From assembly GCF_000422485.1 (NCBI RefSeq), contig NZ_KE383852.1:180485-244484 (forward strand): a stretch of 64,000 nucleotides of DNA. Reading direction: 5' to 3'. Each line of letters starts with the position of its first letter. Within the stretch, counting starts at the first letter, position 1. A program made the position numbers and the translations under genes. The notes below the pieces were generated by a model, which was given only the letters and a program-made list of their open reading frames with translations, ran no database searches and had not been told where the DNA came from. The DNA is from Paenibacillus pasadenensis DSM 19293. Lineage in GTDB: Bacteria > Bacillota > Bacilli > Paenibacillales > Paenibacillaceae. Shown here piece by piece: positions 8,244 through 17,008 of this stretch.

Positions 8244-9449
8244 TCACTCCCCTCCCGTCGCGAACAGCGCCTTCAGGCTCCTCGACAGCGCCGCGCCGAG
8301 GCTGGCGGGACGGCTGGAGAACATGCCTCCAGGCCGGAACGATGCCGTCGCGCGGTCCGGCTGGCCGATCCGCGGGCTGCCTGCGTCGTAGACGGGCACC
8401 GCTCCGATCGCGCGTCCGTCCAGCGTCCACTCGAGCCTTCCCCGCTCGCCGAGCGCATAGGCGAGCGCGTCCTTCTCGCGGCTGAGCAGCACGAGGCGGT
8501 TGGACAGGCCGGCCTCCTCGCCCTCCGCCAGCGGATAGCGCAGCTGGCGGCCCGACGCCAGCGAGTATCCCTTGAGCGGCTCGCCTTTCGACGCCAGCGT
8601 CTTCAGCTCGTAATGCTCGAAGCCCCAGTCCAGCATCGACGCATGGTCATGCCAGTCGTCCCGGTCGTTCAGCGTCACGGCGGCCAGCTGCTGGCCGTCC
8701 CTCGTCGCCGAGCTGACGAGGCAGCGCAGCGCCGTCTTCGTGTAGCCCGTCTTGACGCCGTCGGCGCCGTCGTACAAGGCGAGCATCTTGTTTTTGTTCG
8801 CCCAGCTGTAGTCCCAGCTGTCGAACGGATTCGGCGCCTTGTGCACCTTCGTGCCGACGATTTCCGCGAACACGGGATTTTTCAGCGCATAGGCGGTCAG
8901 CTTCGCCAGATCGTTCGCCGTCGACAGATGGCCCTCCTGATCCAGCCCGTGCGGGTTCATGAACGTGGACCGCTCGAGCCCGATCCAGGCCGCCTTCTCG
9001 TTCATCATCTTCACGAAGCCTTCCTCCGAGCCGCCGACATGCTCCGCGATCGCCGTCGCGGCATCGTTGCCGGAGCGCAGCATGAGGCCGTACAGCATGT
9101 CCTTCAGCTTCATCTTCTCGCCCAGCTTCAAATAGATCGACGAGCCTTCCTTGCCGACGGCTCGCAGACCGACCGTGACCGTGCTCTCCAGGTCGCCTTC
9201 CTCGATCGCCGTAATGGCCGTCATGATCTTGGTCAGGCTGGCGATCCGCATCGGCTCGTCGGCCGCTTCGCTGCTGTACAGCAGCCGGCCCGACTCGACG
9301 TCGATCAGCGCGGCCGCGCGCGCGCTCGTCGTCGGCGGACGGGGAGCGTCCGCCGCCTTTGCCGCCGGCGCCGAGAGCAGGCTCGCGCCGAGCAGCGCGA
9401 GACCTGCGGCGGCGGCGGCCGTTCGTTTCCACGCACCTGCAATAGCCAC
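8244..9449 (-). CDS. dacB: D-alanyl-D-alanine carboxypeptidase DacB (PBP5*)
   Basis: Sporulation penicillin-binding protein that trims peptide side chains and so limits cortex cross-linking. I place the start at a GTG (9447-9449) preceded by AGGAGGAGGAAGG, giving 401 aa with a signal peptide that ends near AKA-AD (residue 33). A longer frame starting at 9509 lacks an SD. Active-site motifs are SLTK (Ser71, Lys74), SGND and KTGYT, in the order of the S11 family. It heads the dacB-spmA-spmB operon as in B. subtilis, which supports DacB over DacA or DacF. Confidence 0.92.
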   Translation of the reverse strand: MAIAGAWKRTAAAAAGLALLGASLLSAPAAKAADAPRPPTTSARAAALIDVESGRLLYSSEAADEPMRIASLTKIMTAITAIEEGDLESTVTVGLRAVGKEGSSIYLKLGEKMKLKDMLYGLMLRSGNDAATAIAEHVGGSEEGFVKMMNEKAAWIGLERSTFMNPHGLDQEGHLSTANDLAKLTAYALKNPVFAEIVGTKVHKAPNPFDSWDYSWANKNKMLALYDGADGVKTGYTKTALRCLVSSATRDGQQLAAVTLNDRDDWHDHASMLDWGFEHYELKTLASKGEPLKGYSLASGRQLRYPLAEGEEAGLSNRLVLLSREKDALAYALGERGRLEWTLDGRAIGAVPVYDAGSPRIGQPDRATASFRPGGMFSSRPASLGAALSRSLKALFATGGE

Positions 9450-9566
9450 GGTATCCTTCCTCCTCCTGGCATGCGAAAGCCGCTGGCGGCTCCCGTCTCC
9501 TGCTGCCATTGTATGTATCTTGTCCGGCCGATATGAACAAGCCGGTCCTGTCCGGCCGGAAACCGC

Positions 9567-9595
9567 AAAAAAAGCTGTCCTCCGGGGAGGACAGC
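9567..9595 (-). terminator. Terminator after gerW/ytfJ
   Basis: On the minus strand the stem GCTGTCCTCC / GGAGGACAGC is followed by seven T residues, 30 bases past the ytfJ stop. Confidence 0.9.
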
Positions 9596-9626
9596 CGCTT
9601 GCAGCAGCCGGGACAGGTCCGCGGCG

Positions 9627-10088
9627 CTAAAGAATCGGATCGCTCGTGATAAGAGTGCTCTCGACGCGCTCGACTCCGTCGTGATGACGGAACATGCCCT
9701 GGATCTTCTCGAAGGCTCCCGGCACCGCGTCGATGACGCGCTCGACCAAATGCGTCTGGTTGTCGAGCGGAACGACGCGCACGCCTTGCGTGCCGACGAC
9801 GAGGAACGCGATCGGCGTAATCGATACGCCGCCGCCGCTGCCGCCGCCGAACGGCAGCGCGACCTGCGCGTTATGCCCGTCGGCATGGGTCGAGCTGCTG
9901 CGCGCCCCGCCGTCCATGCGGATGTCGCTGCCGCCGGCCACGAATCCAAAGCCGACTTTGCTGATCGGCATAATGACACTTCCGTCCGGCGTCTGCACGG
10001 GGTCGCCGACGATCGTGTTGACATCCACCATTTCCTTGATATTCTCCATGGCGGTTTGCATCAGGCCTTGAATAGGATGTTCTGCCAC
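9627..10088 (-). CDS. ytfJ: Spore germination protein GerW / YtfJ
   Basis: Small sporulation protein; B. subtilis YtfJ (GerW) is made in the forespore and needed for a normal L-alanine germination response. The 153-residue chain begins with HPIQGLMQTAMENIKEMVDV, the conserved family opening, and has the glycine-rich GFGFVAGGSD and PFGGGSGGGVSITP segments. The start is a GTG (10086-10088) with GGAGG upstream. The much longer frame running to 10583 is spurious because it lies in the neighbouring gene. It overlaps the DUF2953 gene by 28 bases. Confidence 0.9.
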   Translation of the reverse strand: MAEHPIQGLMQTAMENIKEMVDVNTIVGDPVQTPDGSVIMPISKVGFGFVAGGSDIRMDGGARSSSTHADGHNAQVALPFGGGSGGGVSITPIAFLVVGTQGVRVVPLDNQTHLVERVIDAVPGAFEKIQGMFRHHDGVERVESTLITSDPIL

Positions 10089-10747
10089 AGTCTGACGCCT
10101 CCTTCCGTTCTCATCATCCGGACCAGCAGCTGCAGTCCGGCAAGGATAGCATTGCCCAAGCGGATTTCCGCTATGCAGTCGAAGCTCGTCTCCAGCCGTG
10201 CCGAGCGGTAGTCGGGCTGAACGTCCATCTGCGGCTTGGCGGTCAGCCGGCACAGCTGCGACAGCAGGCCGAGCGCGGCCGTCTGCAGCGACCAGACCGC
10301 GCCGGTCGACATCGCCGTCCAGACCGCGTCTCCGGTGCCGATCGTCGTCCGCCACGTCCAGCGGCTGATCTCCACCTTGTTCAGCGTGCGCCGCACCAAG
10401 CCGGTCAGGTTTTCCGTCCGCCGCAGCAGCTTCCAGGCATCCTGCAGCAGCTCGGCGATGCGCGAGGCGCCGATATCCTTCTTGTCCGCCGATTCGGCAT
10501 GCAGCAGCGATGGACTGTCGGCCTGCGCGAGCTCCTCCACCTGCAGCCCATTTTTGCCGAGCTTCATCATCGGAATTTCCCATTTGAACTTCAGCAACCC
10601 GAACAGCGTCTTCACCTGAAGGGACAGATTGTCGTCGCCTTCATGCCGCGACAGCTCCGCTCGGGCGCGGACCGGAACGGCCGCGATCGCGGCGGCGAGC
10701 AGCAGCGGCACGAGGACGACCGCCAGCCAGCCGAGCCATGCTCCCAT
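10061..10747 (-). CDS. DUF2953 membrane-associated protein (YtfI-like)
   Basis: A 228-residue protein with an N-terminal membrane segment (WLAVVLVPLLLAAAIAAVPV, about 6-25) and a soluble remainder with LQVKTLFGLLKFKWEIP and the C-terminal GDAVWTAMSTG and VRLWQNILFKA segments typical of DUF2953. Function is unknown. In Bacillus the homologue (ytfI) is also paired with ytfJ, and here the two overlap, so a shared sporulation role is likely but inferred. Confidence 0.8.
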   Translation of the reverse strand: MGAWLGWLAVVLVPLLLAAAIAAVPVRARAELSRHEGDDNLSLQVKTLFGLLKFKWEIPMMKLGKNGLQVEELAQADSPSLLHAESADKKDIGASRIAELLQDAWKLLRRTENLTGLVRRTLNKVEISRWTWRTTIGTGDAVWTAMSTGAVWSLQTAALGLLSQLCRLTAKPQMDVQPDYRSARLETSFDCIAEIRLGNAILAGLQLLVRMMRTEGGVRLWQNILFKA

Positions 10748-10840
10748 TCGGATTCAGCCCCCTTTCCGTCATTCGGCAGCAGGAGCGCGCGCCGATGGCC
10801 GGACCGCTGCCTTTTCCCGGATAGCATGCCCAGAAATGAC

Positions 10841-10870
10841 AAAAAAGACCGGCCCGCGGCCGATCTTTTT
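10841..10870 (-). terminator. Terminator after scpB (works in both directions)
   Basis: An AAAAAGATCGGCC arm pairs with GGCCGGTCTTTTTT on the minus strand, 12 bases past the scpB stop. T-runs on both sides would allow bidirectional termination. Confidence 0.75.
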
Positions 10871-10882
10871 CGTAGATGTCGC

Positions 10883-11476
10883 TTATGGCTCGGAGGATGA
10901 GCCTTGGCGGCCGTCCAGGCGGCCGAACAGCAGCTGCGTCTGCTCCTCGAGCTCCGCCTCGGGCGTCATCGCCGCCGGCTCCGGCAGCGCTTCGAGCGAG
11001 CCGAGCTCGAAATGGTCGAGGAAGGAGCGGGTCGTGCCGTACAGGATCGGCCGTCCGATCTGCTCGGCGCGCCCTTTTTCCTCGATCAGATCCTTCGCGA
11101 CGAGCGTCTGGATCGCTTTCTCGCTTTTGACCCCGCGGATCTCCTCGATCTCGACCCTCGTGATCGGCTGGCGGTAGGCGATGATCGCCAGCGTCTCCAG
11201 CGCCGCCTGCGACAGCGTCGAACGGGACGGCGAGTAGGCCATCCGCTCGAAATATGGCGCATGCTCCGGATGGGTCGTGAAACGGAACGCTCCGGCGACC
11301 TCGGCGATGCGGATGCCGCGCCCGGCCTGCTCCAGATCGGCCTTGAGCTCGCGCACGAGATCCTCCGACAGGCGCTGGTCGATCTCCACGATCTCGGCGA
11401 TCTGCCGGATCGTCAAGCCCTCGTCGCCAGCCATGAACAATAATCCTTCAATAATCGATTTCAGCTGCTGAACCAT
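10883..11476 (-). CDS. scpB: Segregation and condensation protein B
   Basis: Kleisin-interacting subunit of the SMC-ScpAB condensin. The 197-residue protein has tandem winged-helix domains; LSQAALETLAIIAYRQPITR followed by EIRGV is the family signature. I favour the ATG at 11474-11476, or the adjacent GTG at 11477-11479, over the upstream start at 11518 because GGAGAGGGG sits just ahead. The start lies inside the 3' end of scpA, so the two are translationally coupled. The tail is acidic and glutamine-rich. Confidence 0.92.
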   Translation of the reverse strand: MVQQLKSIIEGLLFMAGDEGLTIRQIAEIVEIDQRLSEDLVRELKADLEQAGRGIRIAEVAGAFRFTTHPEHAPYFERMAYSPSRSTLSQAALETLAIIAYRQPITRVEIEEIRGVKSEKAIQTLVAKDLIEEKGRAEQIGRPILYGTTRSFLDHFELGSLEALPEPAAMTPEAELEEQTQLLFGRLDGRQGSSSEP

Positions 11477-12230
11477 CACGATCCGACGCTTCCCCTCTCC
11501 AATGGATGACGATATCATCGAACAGACTGTTCTGGAAGACGCGGACCTGCTTCATCTTCATCAGCTCGAGGATCGCGAGGAACGTCACGACGATCTCGTG
11601 GCGCTCCACCGCTTCGCCCACGAGCCGGGAGAACAGCGCGGTCTCATGCTCGCGCAGCAGCTCCGAGATGTCGCGGATGCGGTCCTTGACGGATATCTCG
11701 TCCCGATGGATGCGGGCGACATGCGTCCGCCTGGCCGCCTTGCGGAGCGCCCGCCGGAACGCCGCCATGATGTCGCCGAGGTCGAGCCCTTCCAGCGGAT
11801 GGGTGTCGTCCTCCTTCATGTACGTCGTCAGGTCCTCGGGCTCCTTGCTGTAGACGAGGCTGCGCGCCATCTCGCGGTCGCGCAGATGCTCGGCGATCTG
11901 CTTGTAGCGGCGGTATTCCACCAGCTTCTGCACGAGCTCGTCGCGGGGATCGAGCATGCCTTCGTCGTCCCAGGCGTCCTCGTACTCGTCCATGACGGGA
12001 GGGCGGGGCAGCAGCTGCCCGCTCTTGATCGCCAGCAGCGTCGCGGCCATCACGAGGAACTCGCTCGTCACGTCCAGCTCGAACTCCTGCATCGCATGCA
12101 GGTAGTCCATGTACTGATCCGCGATCCGGCTGATCGGAATGTCGTAGATGTCGATCTCTTCCCTGTCCAGCAAGTGAAGCAGCAGATCCAGCGGCCCTTC
12201 GAATGCTTCCAGTTTGTACAATAGGCTCAT
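11448..12230 (-). CDS. scpA: Segregation and condensation protein A (kleisin)
   Basis: Bridges the SMC heads in chromosome condensation. The 260-residue chain begins YKLEAFEGPLDLLLHLLDRE, the conserved SMC-head-binding start, and ends in a winged helix (EIVVTFLAILELMKMKQVRVFQ). It shares a transcript with scpB and follows ribH after 68 bases. In B. subtilis ribT and ypuF lie between ribH and scpA; both are absent here. Confidence 0.93.
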   Translation of the reverse strand: MSLLYKLEAFEGPLDLLLHLLDREEIDIYDIPISRIADQYMDYLHAMQEFELDVTSEFLVMAATLLAIKSGQLLPRPPVMDEYEDAWDDEGMLDPRDELVQKLVEYRRYKQIAEHLRDREMARSLVYSKEPEDLTTYMKEDDTHPLEGLDLGDIMAAFRRALRKAARRTHVARIHRDEISVKDRIRDISELLREHETALFSRLVGEAVERHEIVVTFLAILELMKMKQVRVFQNSLFDDIVIHWRGEASDRDGSAAEIDY

Positions 12231-12298
12231 GCCGCTCCACCTCTTCCTGTCCGCCGGTATCGCGAAGCTAAAGGCCGCTGTCTCGCCTCAGGCCAGGC

Positions 12299-12769
12299 TC
12301 AGCCTTGAATCGCCCGCGTCAGATTCGCCATCTCGATCGCGGCGGCAGCGGCTTCCCAGCCTTTGTTGCCGGCCTTCGTCCCCGCGCGCTCCACCGCCTG
12401 CTCGATCGAATCCGTCGTCAGCACGCCGAAGATCGTCGGCACGCCGGTTTTCAGATTGATCGCGGCGACGCCCTTGGCGACCTCGCTGCATACATAGTCG
12501 AAATGCGGCGTAGAGCCCCGGATGACGGCGCCGAGAGTGATGACGGCATCGTACTTGCCGCTCTCCGCCATCTTTTGCGCGATCAGCGGAATCTCGAACG
12601 CTCCCGGCACCCACGCGACCTCCACCTCGTCCTCGCCCGCGCCATGGCGCTTGAACGCGTCGAGCGCGCCGCTCAACAGCTTGCCGGTGATGAATTCGTT
12701 GAAGCGGCCGACGACGACGCCGTATTTCAGCCCTTGCGATACCAGATGTCCTTCGTAATATTTCGTCAT
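12299..12769 (-). CDS. ribH: 6,7-dimethyl-8-ribityllumazine synthase
   Basis: Condenses 5-amino-6-ribitylamino-uracil with dihydroxybutanone phosphate, the penultimate step to riboflavin. The 156-residue protein has the family motifs [35 protein letters not shown] (with the substrate-binding His) and GVLTTD. It is the last gene of the rib operon under the FMN riboswitch. Confidence 0.95.
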   Translation of the reverse strand: MTKYYEGHLVSQGLKYGVVVGRFNEFITGKLLSGALDAFKRHGAGEDEVEVAWVPGAFEIPLIAQKMAESGKYDAVITLGAVIRGSTPHFDYVCSEVAKGVAAINLKTGVPTIFGVLTTDSIEQAVERAGTKAGNKGWEAAAAAIEMANLTRAIQG

Positions 12770-12806
12770 GTTTTCAAACCCATCCTTCTATTCTAATTTA
12801 TTCGGC

Positions 12807-14039
12807 TTAAATTTCAAACTCCAACAGATGGCCAAGCTTCGTTTTTTTCGTGTTCAAGTAATTCGTGTTGCTTTCGTTGCGCTCCATCTGGATCGGCACC
12901 CGCTCGGCCACGCTCAGTCCGTAGCCCTCGAGGCCGCGGATCTTGCGCGGATTGTTCGTCATGAGCCGCATCCGGCGGACGCCGAGATCGCGCAGGATCT
13001 GCGCGCCGATGCCGTACTCCCGCAGGTCGGGCCCGAAGCCGAGCTTCAGGTTCGCCTCGACCGTGTCGAGCCCCTGCTCCTGAAGCTGATAGGCTTTGAG
13101 CTTGTTGATGAGGCCGATGCCGCGCCCTTCCTGACGCATGTAGAGCAGCACGCCGCTTCCCGCCTCCTCGATCTGGCGCAGCGCCGCCGCCAGCTGCGGA
13201 CCGCAGTCGCAGCGGCGGGAGTGGAACACGTCGCCGGTAAGGCATTCGGAATGCACCCGCACGAGCGTCGGCTGCTCCGGATCGATCTGTCCTTTGACGA
13301 ACGCGACATGCTCCTTGTCGTCCACCTCGTTCGTGTAGGCGACCGCGCGGAAGACGCCGAAGTCGGTCGGCATGTTCACCTCGACGACCCGCTGCACCAG
13401 CTGCTCGCGGCGGCGCCGATGCTCGATCAGCGACTGGATCGTAATCAGCTTGAGATCATGCTTGCGCTTGAAGTCCGCCAGGTCCGGCAGCCGCGCCATC
13501 GTGCCGTCCTCGCGGATGATCTCGCAGATAACCGCGCCGGGCTTGGCGCCGCACAGCTTGGCCAGATCGATCGCCGCTTCCGTATGGCCGGCGCGCCGCA
13601 GCACGCCGCCGTCCTTGGCGATCAGCGGGAATATATGGCCCGGGCGGCGGAAATCGTCCGCGCGGGCCGCGCCGTCGACGAGCGCCCGCACCGTCTCGGC
13701 GCGCTCATGCGCGGAGATGCCGGTCGTCGTGCTCACATGGTCGACGGAGACGGTGAACGCGGTGCCGTGGTAGTCCGTATTGCGGACGACCATCGGCGGC
13801 AGGTCGAGCTCTCGCGCCCGCTCCGCCTCGATCGGCACGCAGACGAGCCCGCGCGCCTCGGTAATCATGAAGTTGATGACGGCCGGCGAGATCGTATCGG
13901 CGAGCGCGATCAGATCGCCCTCGTTCTCGCGATCCTCGTCGTCGACGACGATGACCGGCTTGCCGGCCAACAGATCCTGCACCGCATCCTCGATCGCATC
14001 GAATGGCGACGCCCCGTCTTGGTGGTGTAATCGTTCCAT
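12807..14039 (-). CDS. ribBA: Bifunctional 3,4-dihydroxy-2-butanone-4-phosphate synthase / GTP cyclohydrolase II
   Basis: Two riboflavin-pathway entry enzymes in one chain. With the ATG at 14037-14039 (AAGGAGGAGCAAGC upstream) it is 410 aa. The N-terminal RibB half has [15 protein letters not shown] and [13 protein letters not shown]; the C-terminal GTP cyclohydrolase II half has the zinc ligands in [19 protein letters not shown] and the catalytic [19 protein letters not shown]. The frame extending to 14210 has no SD and is not used. It lies between ribE and ribH. Confidence 0.95.
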   Translation of the reverse strand: MERLHHQDGASPFDAIEDAVQDLLAGKPVIVVDDEDRENEGDLIALADTISPAVINFMITEARGLVCVPIEAERARELDLPPMVVRNTDYHGTAFTVSVDHVSTTTGISAHERAETVRALVDGAARADDFRRPGHIFPLIAKDGGVLRRAGHTEAAIDLAKLCGAKPGAVICEIIREDGTMARLPDLADFKRKHDLKLITIQSLIEHRRRREQLVQRVVEVNMPTDFGVFRAVAYTNEVDDKEHVAFVKGQIDPEQPTLVRVHSECLTGDVFHSRRCDCGPQLAAALRQIEEAGSGVLLYMRQEGRGIGLINKLKAYQLQEQGLDTVEANLKLGFGPDLREYGIGAQILRDLGVRRMRLMTNNPRKIRGLEGYGLSVAERVPIQMERNESNTNYLNTKKTKLGHLLEFEI

Positions 14040-14071
14040 GCTTGCTCCTCCTTCGTTGCCTTGGCTCACAC

Positions 14072-14755
14072 TTATGCGAATCCGTTCTCCGCCAGGAAAG
14101 CGGCCGTCAGCGAGCTGCCGGCGGCGCCTCCCGGCCTGCCGGCGCCTGCGGCGTCCCCTCTGCCGCCGAACCGCAGCAGATGGTCGACATATTTGCCGAG
14201 CACGTCGCATTCCAGATTGACGGTCGCTCCCGCCTGCTTGCTCTGCAGCACGGTTTCGGCGAACGTATGCGGGATGATCGACACCGAAAAGGCGTCCTCG
14301 CCCGCCTCCGTCACAGTCAGGCTAATGCCGTCCACGGCAATTGAACCGCGCGGAATGATGTAGCGGCGCAGCCCTTCGTCCGCGGGCCGGATCGTGAACA
14401 GCACCGCGTTGGCGTACGCCCTGCGCTCGACGATCCGCCCGATGCCGTCCACATGGCCCTGGACGATATGCCCGCCGAAGCGGCCGTCCGCTCGCATCGC
14501 CCGCTCCAGGTTGAGCGGGCTGCCCGCCGGCAGCCCGCCCAGATTCGTATGCCGGTACGTCTCCGGCATGACGTCGGCCTCGAAGCTGTCGGGCCCGCAT
14601 CCGGTCACGGTCAGACAGACGCCGTTGACGGCGATGCTGTCCCCGAGCCGGACGCCCTCCAGCACTTTGGCGGCGCCGATGCGGAGCACCATCGCCTCTC
14701 CTTTTCGCGCCGCGCCGCGCAGCTCTCCGATCTCCTCGATCAATCCGGTGAACAT
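14072..14755 (-). CDS. ribE: Riboflavin synthase alpha subunit
   Basis: Dismutates two lumazines to riboflavin. The 227-residue protein shows the two-fold internal repeat of the family: [12 protein letters not shown] and [14 protein letters not shown] in the first half, [14 protein letters not shown] and [14 protein letters not shown] in the second. The start at 14755 has GGGAGGG upstream and is one base from the ribD stop. An upstream start at 14812 would add residues absent from the family. Confidence 0.95.
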   Translation of the reverse strand: MFTGLIEEIGELRGAARKGEAMVLRIGAAKVLEGVRLGDSIAVNGVCLTVTGCGPDSFEADVMPETYRHTNLGGLPAGSPLNLERAMRADGRFGGHIVQGHVDGIGRIVERRAYANAVLFTIRPADEGLRRYIIPRGSIAVDGISLTVTEAGEDAFSVSIIPHTFAETVLQSKQAGATVNLECDVLGKYVDHLLRFGGRGDAAGAGRPGGAAGSSLTAAFLAENGFA

Positions 14756-14756
14756 G

Positions 14757-15872
14757 TCAGCCGATCCCTCCCTTGGCGGCTGGCTTGCCGCTGATGCATA
14801 TGTCGCGTCCATACCGCTCCACCTCGACGTCGTCCAGCTCGATCGCGTCGGCCATCCGCTCGAAGCCGGCGAACCGGAACGACGACGGCGCGTCCTCGCC
14901 GCCGATGATCTTGGGCGCGAGGAACAGGCAGATCCGATCGACCAGCCCCGCCTCCAGCATCGAGCCGTTCAGCCGTCCGCCGCCCTCGAGCAGGATCGAG
15001 CCGAGCTCCAGCTCGCCGAGCCGTCTCATCGCCTCGCGCAGATCGACCGAGCTGCCGCTGCCGCAGCGGATGACCTCGACGCCGGCCGCCCTCAGCACGG
15101 CCGCTCGGCCTTCGTCTGCGGCTTCCGACGTCAGGACGATCGTCGGCGCGGCTCCGTCCTGCACGAGCTTCGCGTCCAGCGGCAGCCGCAAGCTCGAGTC
15201 GGCGACAATTCTCGCCGGATGCAGGCCCGGCACGGACAGCCGCGTCGTCAAGCTCGGGTCGTCCGCCAGCACCGTGCCGATGCCGACGAGGATGCCCATA
15301 TGGCGATGCCGCATCGCATGCACGGCCTCGCGCGCCTCCGGCCCCGTCACCCAGCGGCTGTCCCCGCTCGCCGCGGCGATGCGGCCGTCCAGCGTGGAGG
15401 CTGTCTTGAGCGTGACATAGGGCAGCCGGGTCGTGATGAACTTGCGGAACGGCTCGCTCCGCCGCCTGGCCTCCGCTTCCATGACGCCCGTTTTCGTCTC
15501 GATTCCCGCCGTCTGCAGCTTGGCCATGCCGCTGCCCGCGACGAGCGGATTGGGGTCGAGCTCGGCGACGACGACGCGGGCGATTCCGGCCGCGATCAGC
15601 CGGTCGCTGCAGGGCGGCGTACGGCCATAATGGCTGCACGGCTCCAGCGTGACGTAGGCCGTCGCTCCCCGGGCTTCGTCTCCCGCCATCGCCAGCGCGT
15701 GCGGCTCGGCATGCCCTTCGCCCCGCTTGAGATGGGCGCCGAGGCCGACGATGCGGCCATCCTTGACGATGACGCAGCCGACGGCCGGATTGATGCCGGT
15801 CTGGCCGGCCGTTTTGGCCGCCATGCCGAGCGCGAGCTCCATGTAATATCGATCATCGATCGTTTCCCGCAA
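14757..15872 (-). CDS. ribD: Bifunctional pyrimidine deaminase / reductase RibD
   Basis: Carries out the deamination and reduction steps after GTP cyclohydrolase II. The 371-residue chain has a cytidine-deaminase-like zinc site (GHAEPHA and TLEPCSHYGRTPPC) in the first 150 residues and a dihydrofolate-reductase-like C-terminal domain (VTGPEAREAVHAMRHRHMGI, ILLEGGGRLNGSML). The likely start is TTG at 15870-15872, with GGGGGTG eight bases ahead; that SD is the 3' arm of the leader terminator. An internal ATG at the later YYMELAL has no SD. It is the first gene of the rib operon. Confidence 0.93.
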   Translation of the reverse strand: MRETIDDRYYMELALGMAAKTAGQTGINPAVGCVIVKDGRIVGLGAHLKRGEGHAEPHALAMAGDEARGATAYVTLEPCSHYGRTPPCSDRLIAAGIARVVVAELDPNPLVAGSGMAKLQTAGIETKTGVMEAEARRRSEPFRKFITTRLPYVTLKTASTLDGRIAAASGDSRWVTGPEAREAVHAMRHRHMGILVGIGTVLADDPSLTTRLSVPGLHPARIVADSSLRLPLDAKLVQDGAAPTIVLTSEAADEGRAAVLRAAGVEVIRCGSGSSVDLREAMRRLGELELGSILLEGGGRLNGSMLEAGLVDRICLFLAPKIIGGEDAPSSFRFAGFERMADAIELDDVEVERYGRDICISGKPAAKGGIG

Positions 15873-15875
15873 TGC

Positions 15876-15919
15876 AAAAACACCCCCGATTGACGCCTGG
15901 AGCGCCCTTCGGGGGTGAT
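15876..15919 (-). terminator. Rib leader terminator, riboswitch-controlled and overlapping the ribD RBS
   Basis: On the minus strand CACCCCCGA pairs with TCGGGGGTG across a roughly 20-base loop and is followed by five T residues, just before ribD. It lies downstream of the FMN aptamer and is the obvious expression platform. Because the 3' arm GGGGGTG is also the best SD for ribD, folding could block both transcription and translation; the second effect is inference. Confidence 0.75.
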
Positions 15920-16143
15920 GGAATGTCGGAAACGTCGCCGCGCAGCAGGAGCAGGAGCCCGATCGACCGGATAGCCAAAAAAGCCGTCCTGGAAATGCGG
16001 GAACAGACCGCCGTCCCGGATCGAATCGGAAGACAGACTCCGGGCGGCAGCGCGGAACCGATCTCGATGTCTGGGCGGCGGACTTGAACAGACTCCTCCA
16101 ACGATGGAGGAGCTGCCTTCATGCATGCCTGTCTTGCAGCGAG

Positions 16144-16349
16144 CCTTCTCCCATCCAGACTATACTGTCGGTCCCGGAGTTTCACCAGGTCAGCCGCATG
16201 CGCTCGACGCGCCCTCGGTCGAGGGAAGCGCAGAAGCGGTCATGCGGGTCACGGACTGACCGTCCCCGGCGAGCCGCGGCATATGCCGAAGACGCGCCAG
16301 GTACGGATCACCGCCGGCCCGGGAATTTCACCCAGCCCCGAAGGTTCGC
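16144..16349 (-). promoter_or_regulatory. FMN riboswitch (RFN element)
   Basis: The minus strand contains the conserved RFN blocks in order: CTTCGGGGCTGGGTGAAATT, CCCGGGCCGGCGGTGAT, GGACGGTCAGTCCGTGA, CTGGTGAAACTCCGGGACC, GACAGTATAGTCTGGATGGG and AGAAGG. These are the hallmark segments of the six-stem aptamer that binds flavin mononucleotide. A variable stem (about 16195-16240) separates two of the blocks. It controls ribD-ribE-ribBA-ribH by premature termination when FMN is plentiful. Confidence 0.97.
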
Positions 16350-16374
16350 TTGAATTCAATTGCTTGCATGACTC

Positions 16375-16403
16375 ATCTTACTTGCCTGCACGCTAAAAAG
16401 CAA
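16375..16403 (-). promoter_or_regulatory. Sigma-A promoter of the rib operon
   Basis: On the minus strand TTGCTT (16398-16403) and TAAGAT (16375-16380) are separated by exactly 17 bases, placing transcription start about 20 bases before the FMN aptamer. Confidence 0.7.
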
Positions 16404-16432
16404 GCGGACGAGTCGGGATTAAACGACAAAAA

Positions 16433-16453
16433 GGCTCTCGGACGAGAGCCTTC
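16433..16453 (-). terminator. Terminator after ppiB
   Basis: On the minus strand GGCTCTCG and CGAGAGCC form a hairpin followed by TTTTTG, 12 bases past the ppiB stop and ahead of the rib promoter. Confidence 0.85.
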
Positions 16454-16465
16454 CGCGCGAGGAAG

Positions 16466-16897
16466 TCAGACTTCGACGACTTCGACTTTGGCCATCTTGT
16501 CGCGGCCTTTGAACGCGTCGATGTATTCCATGCCTTTGGAGATCTTGCCGAAGACGGTGTGCTGTCCGTCCAGATGAGGCTGCGGCTGGTAGCAGATGTA
16601 GAACTGGCTGCCGCCGGTATTGCGTCCGGCATGAGCCATCGCGAGCGAGCCGCGCTCATGCTTGTTCGGGTTGATCTCGCAGTCGATCGTATAGCCGGGA
16701 CCGCCGGTGCCGGTGCCGTTCGGGCAGCCGCCCTGAGCGACGAAGCCCGGGATGACGCGATGGAACGTAAGTCCGTTATAGAAGCCTTCGTTCGCCAGCT
16801 TTTCAAAGTTCGCGACCGTATTCGGAGCGTCCTTGTCGAACAGGTCCAGAACGACCTCGCCGCCGTTTTCGAGCGTGATTTTCGCTTGTTTTGCCAC
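16466..16897 (-). CDS. ppiB: Peptidyl-prolyl cis-trans isomerase (cyclophilin)
   Basis: Cytoplasmic cyclophilin that speeds proline isomerisation during folding. The 143-residue protein has the cyclophilin core [28 protein letters not shown] and SQFYI, followed by [15 protein letters not shown]. The catalytic Arg (in FHRV) and Gln are present. The start is GTG at 16895-16897 with AGGAG upstream. B. subtilis ppiB also lies between the rib genes and lysA. Confidence 0.95.
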   Translation of the reverse strand: MAKQAKITLENGGEVVLDLFDKDAPNTVANFEKLANEGFYNGLTFHRVIPGFVAQGGCPNGTGTGGPGYTIDCEINPNKHERGSLAMAHAGRNTGGSQFYICYQPQPHLDGQHTVFGKISKGMEYIDAFKGRDKMAKVEVVEV

Positions 16898-16975
16898 TTG
16901 TCATCACTCCTGCCTTCCAAAATAAAAGCTATGTACGCCTCTTATCATACACCAGCGCCGGTCCCGAACGCAAAG

Positions 16976-17000
16976 CGAGCCTCCCGAAGGAGGCTCGCCG
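16976..17000 (-). terminator. Terminator-like hairpin after lysA
   Basis: On the minus strand GCGAGCCTCC pairs with GGAGGCTCGC around a TTCG loop, 8 bases past the lysA stop. The following run is only TTTGCGTT, so it is a weak intrinsic terminator. Confidence 0.65.
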
Positions 17001-17008
17001 GCAGCGGC

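Noticed and set aside
14039..14210. Upstream extension of ribBA
   Set aside because: No SD and it overlaps ribE; the ATG at 14039 has AAGGAGG and matches the family N-terminus.
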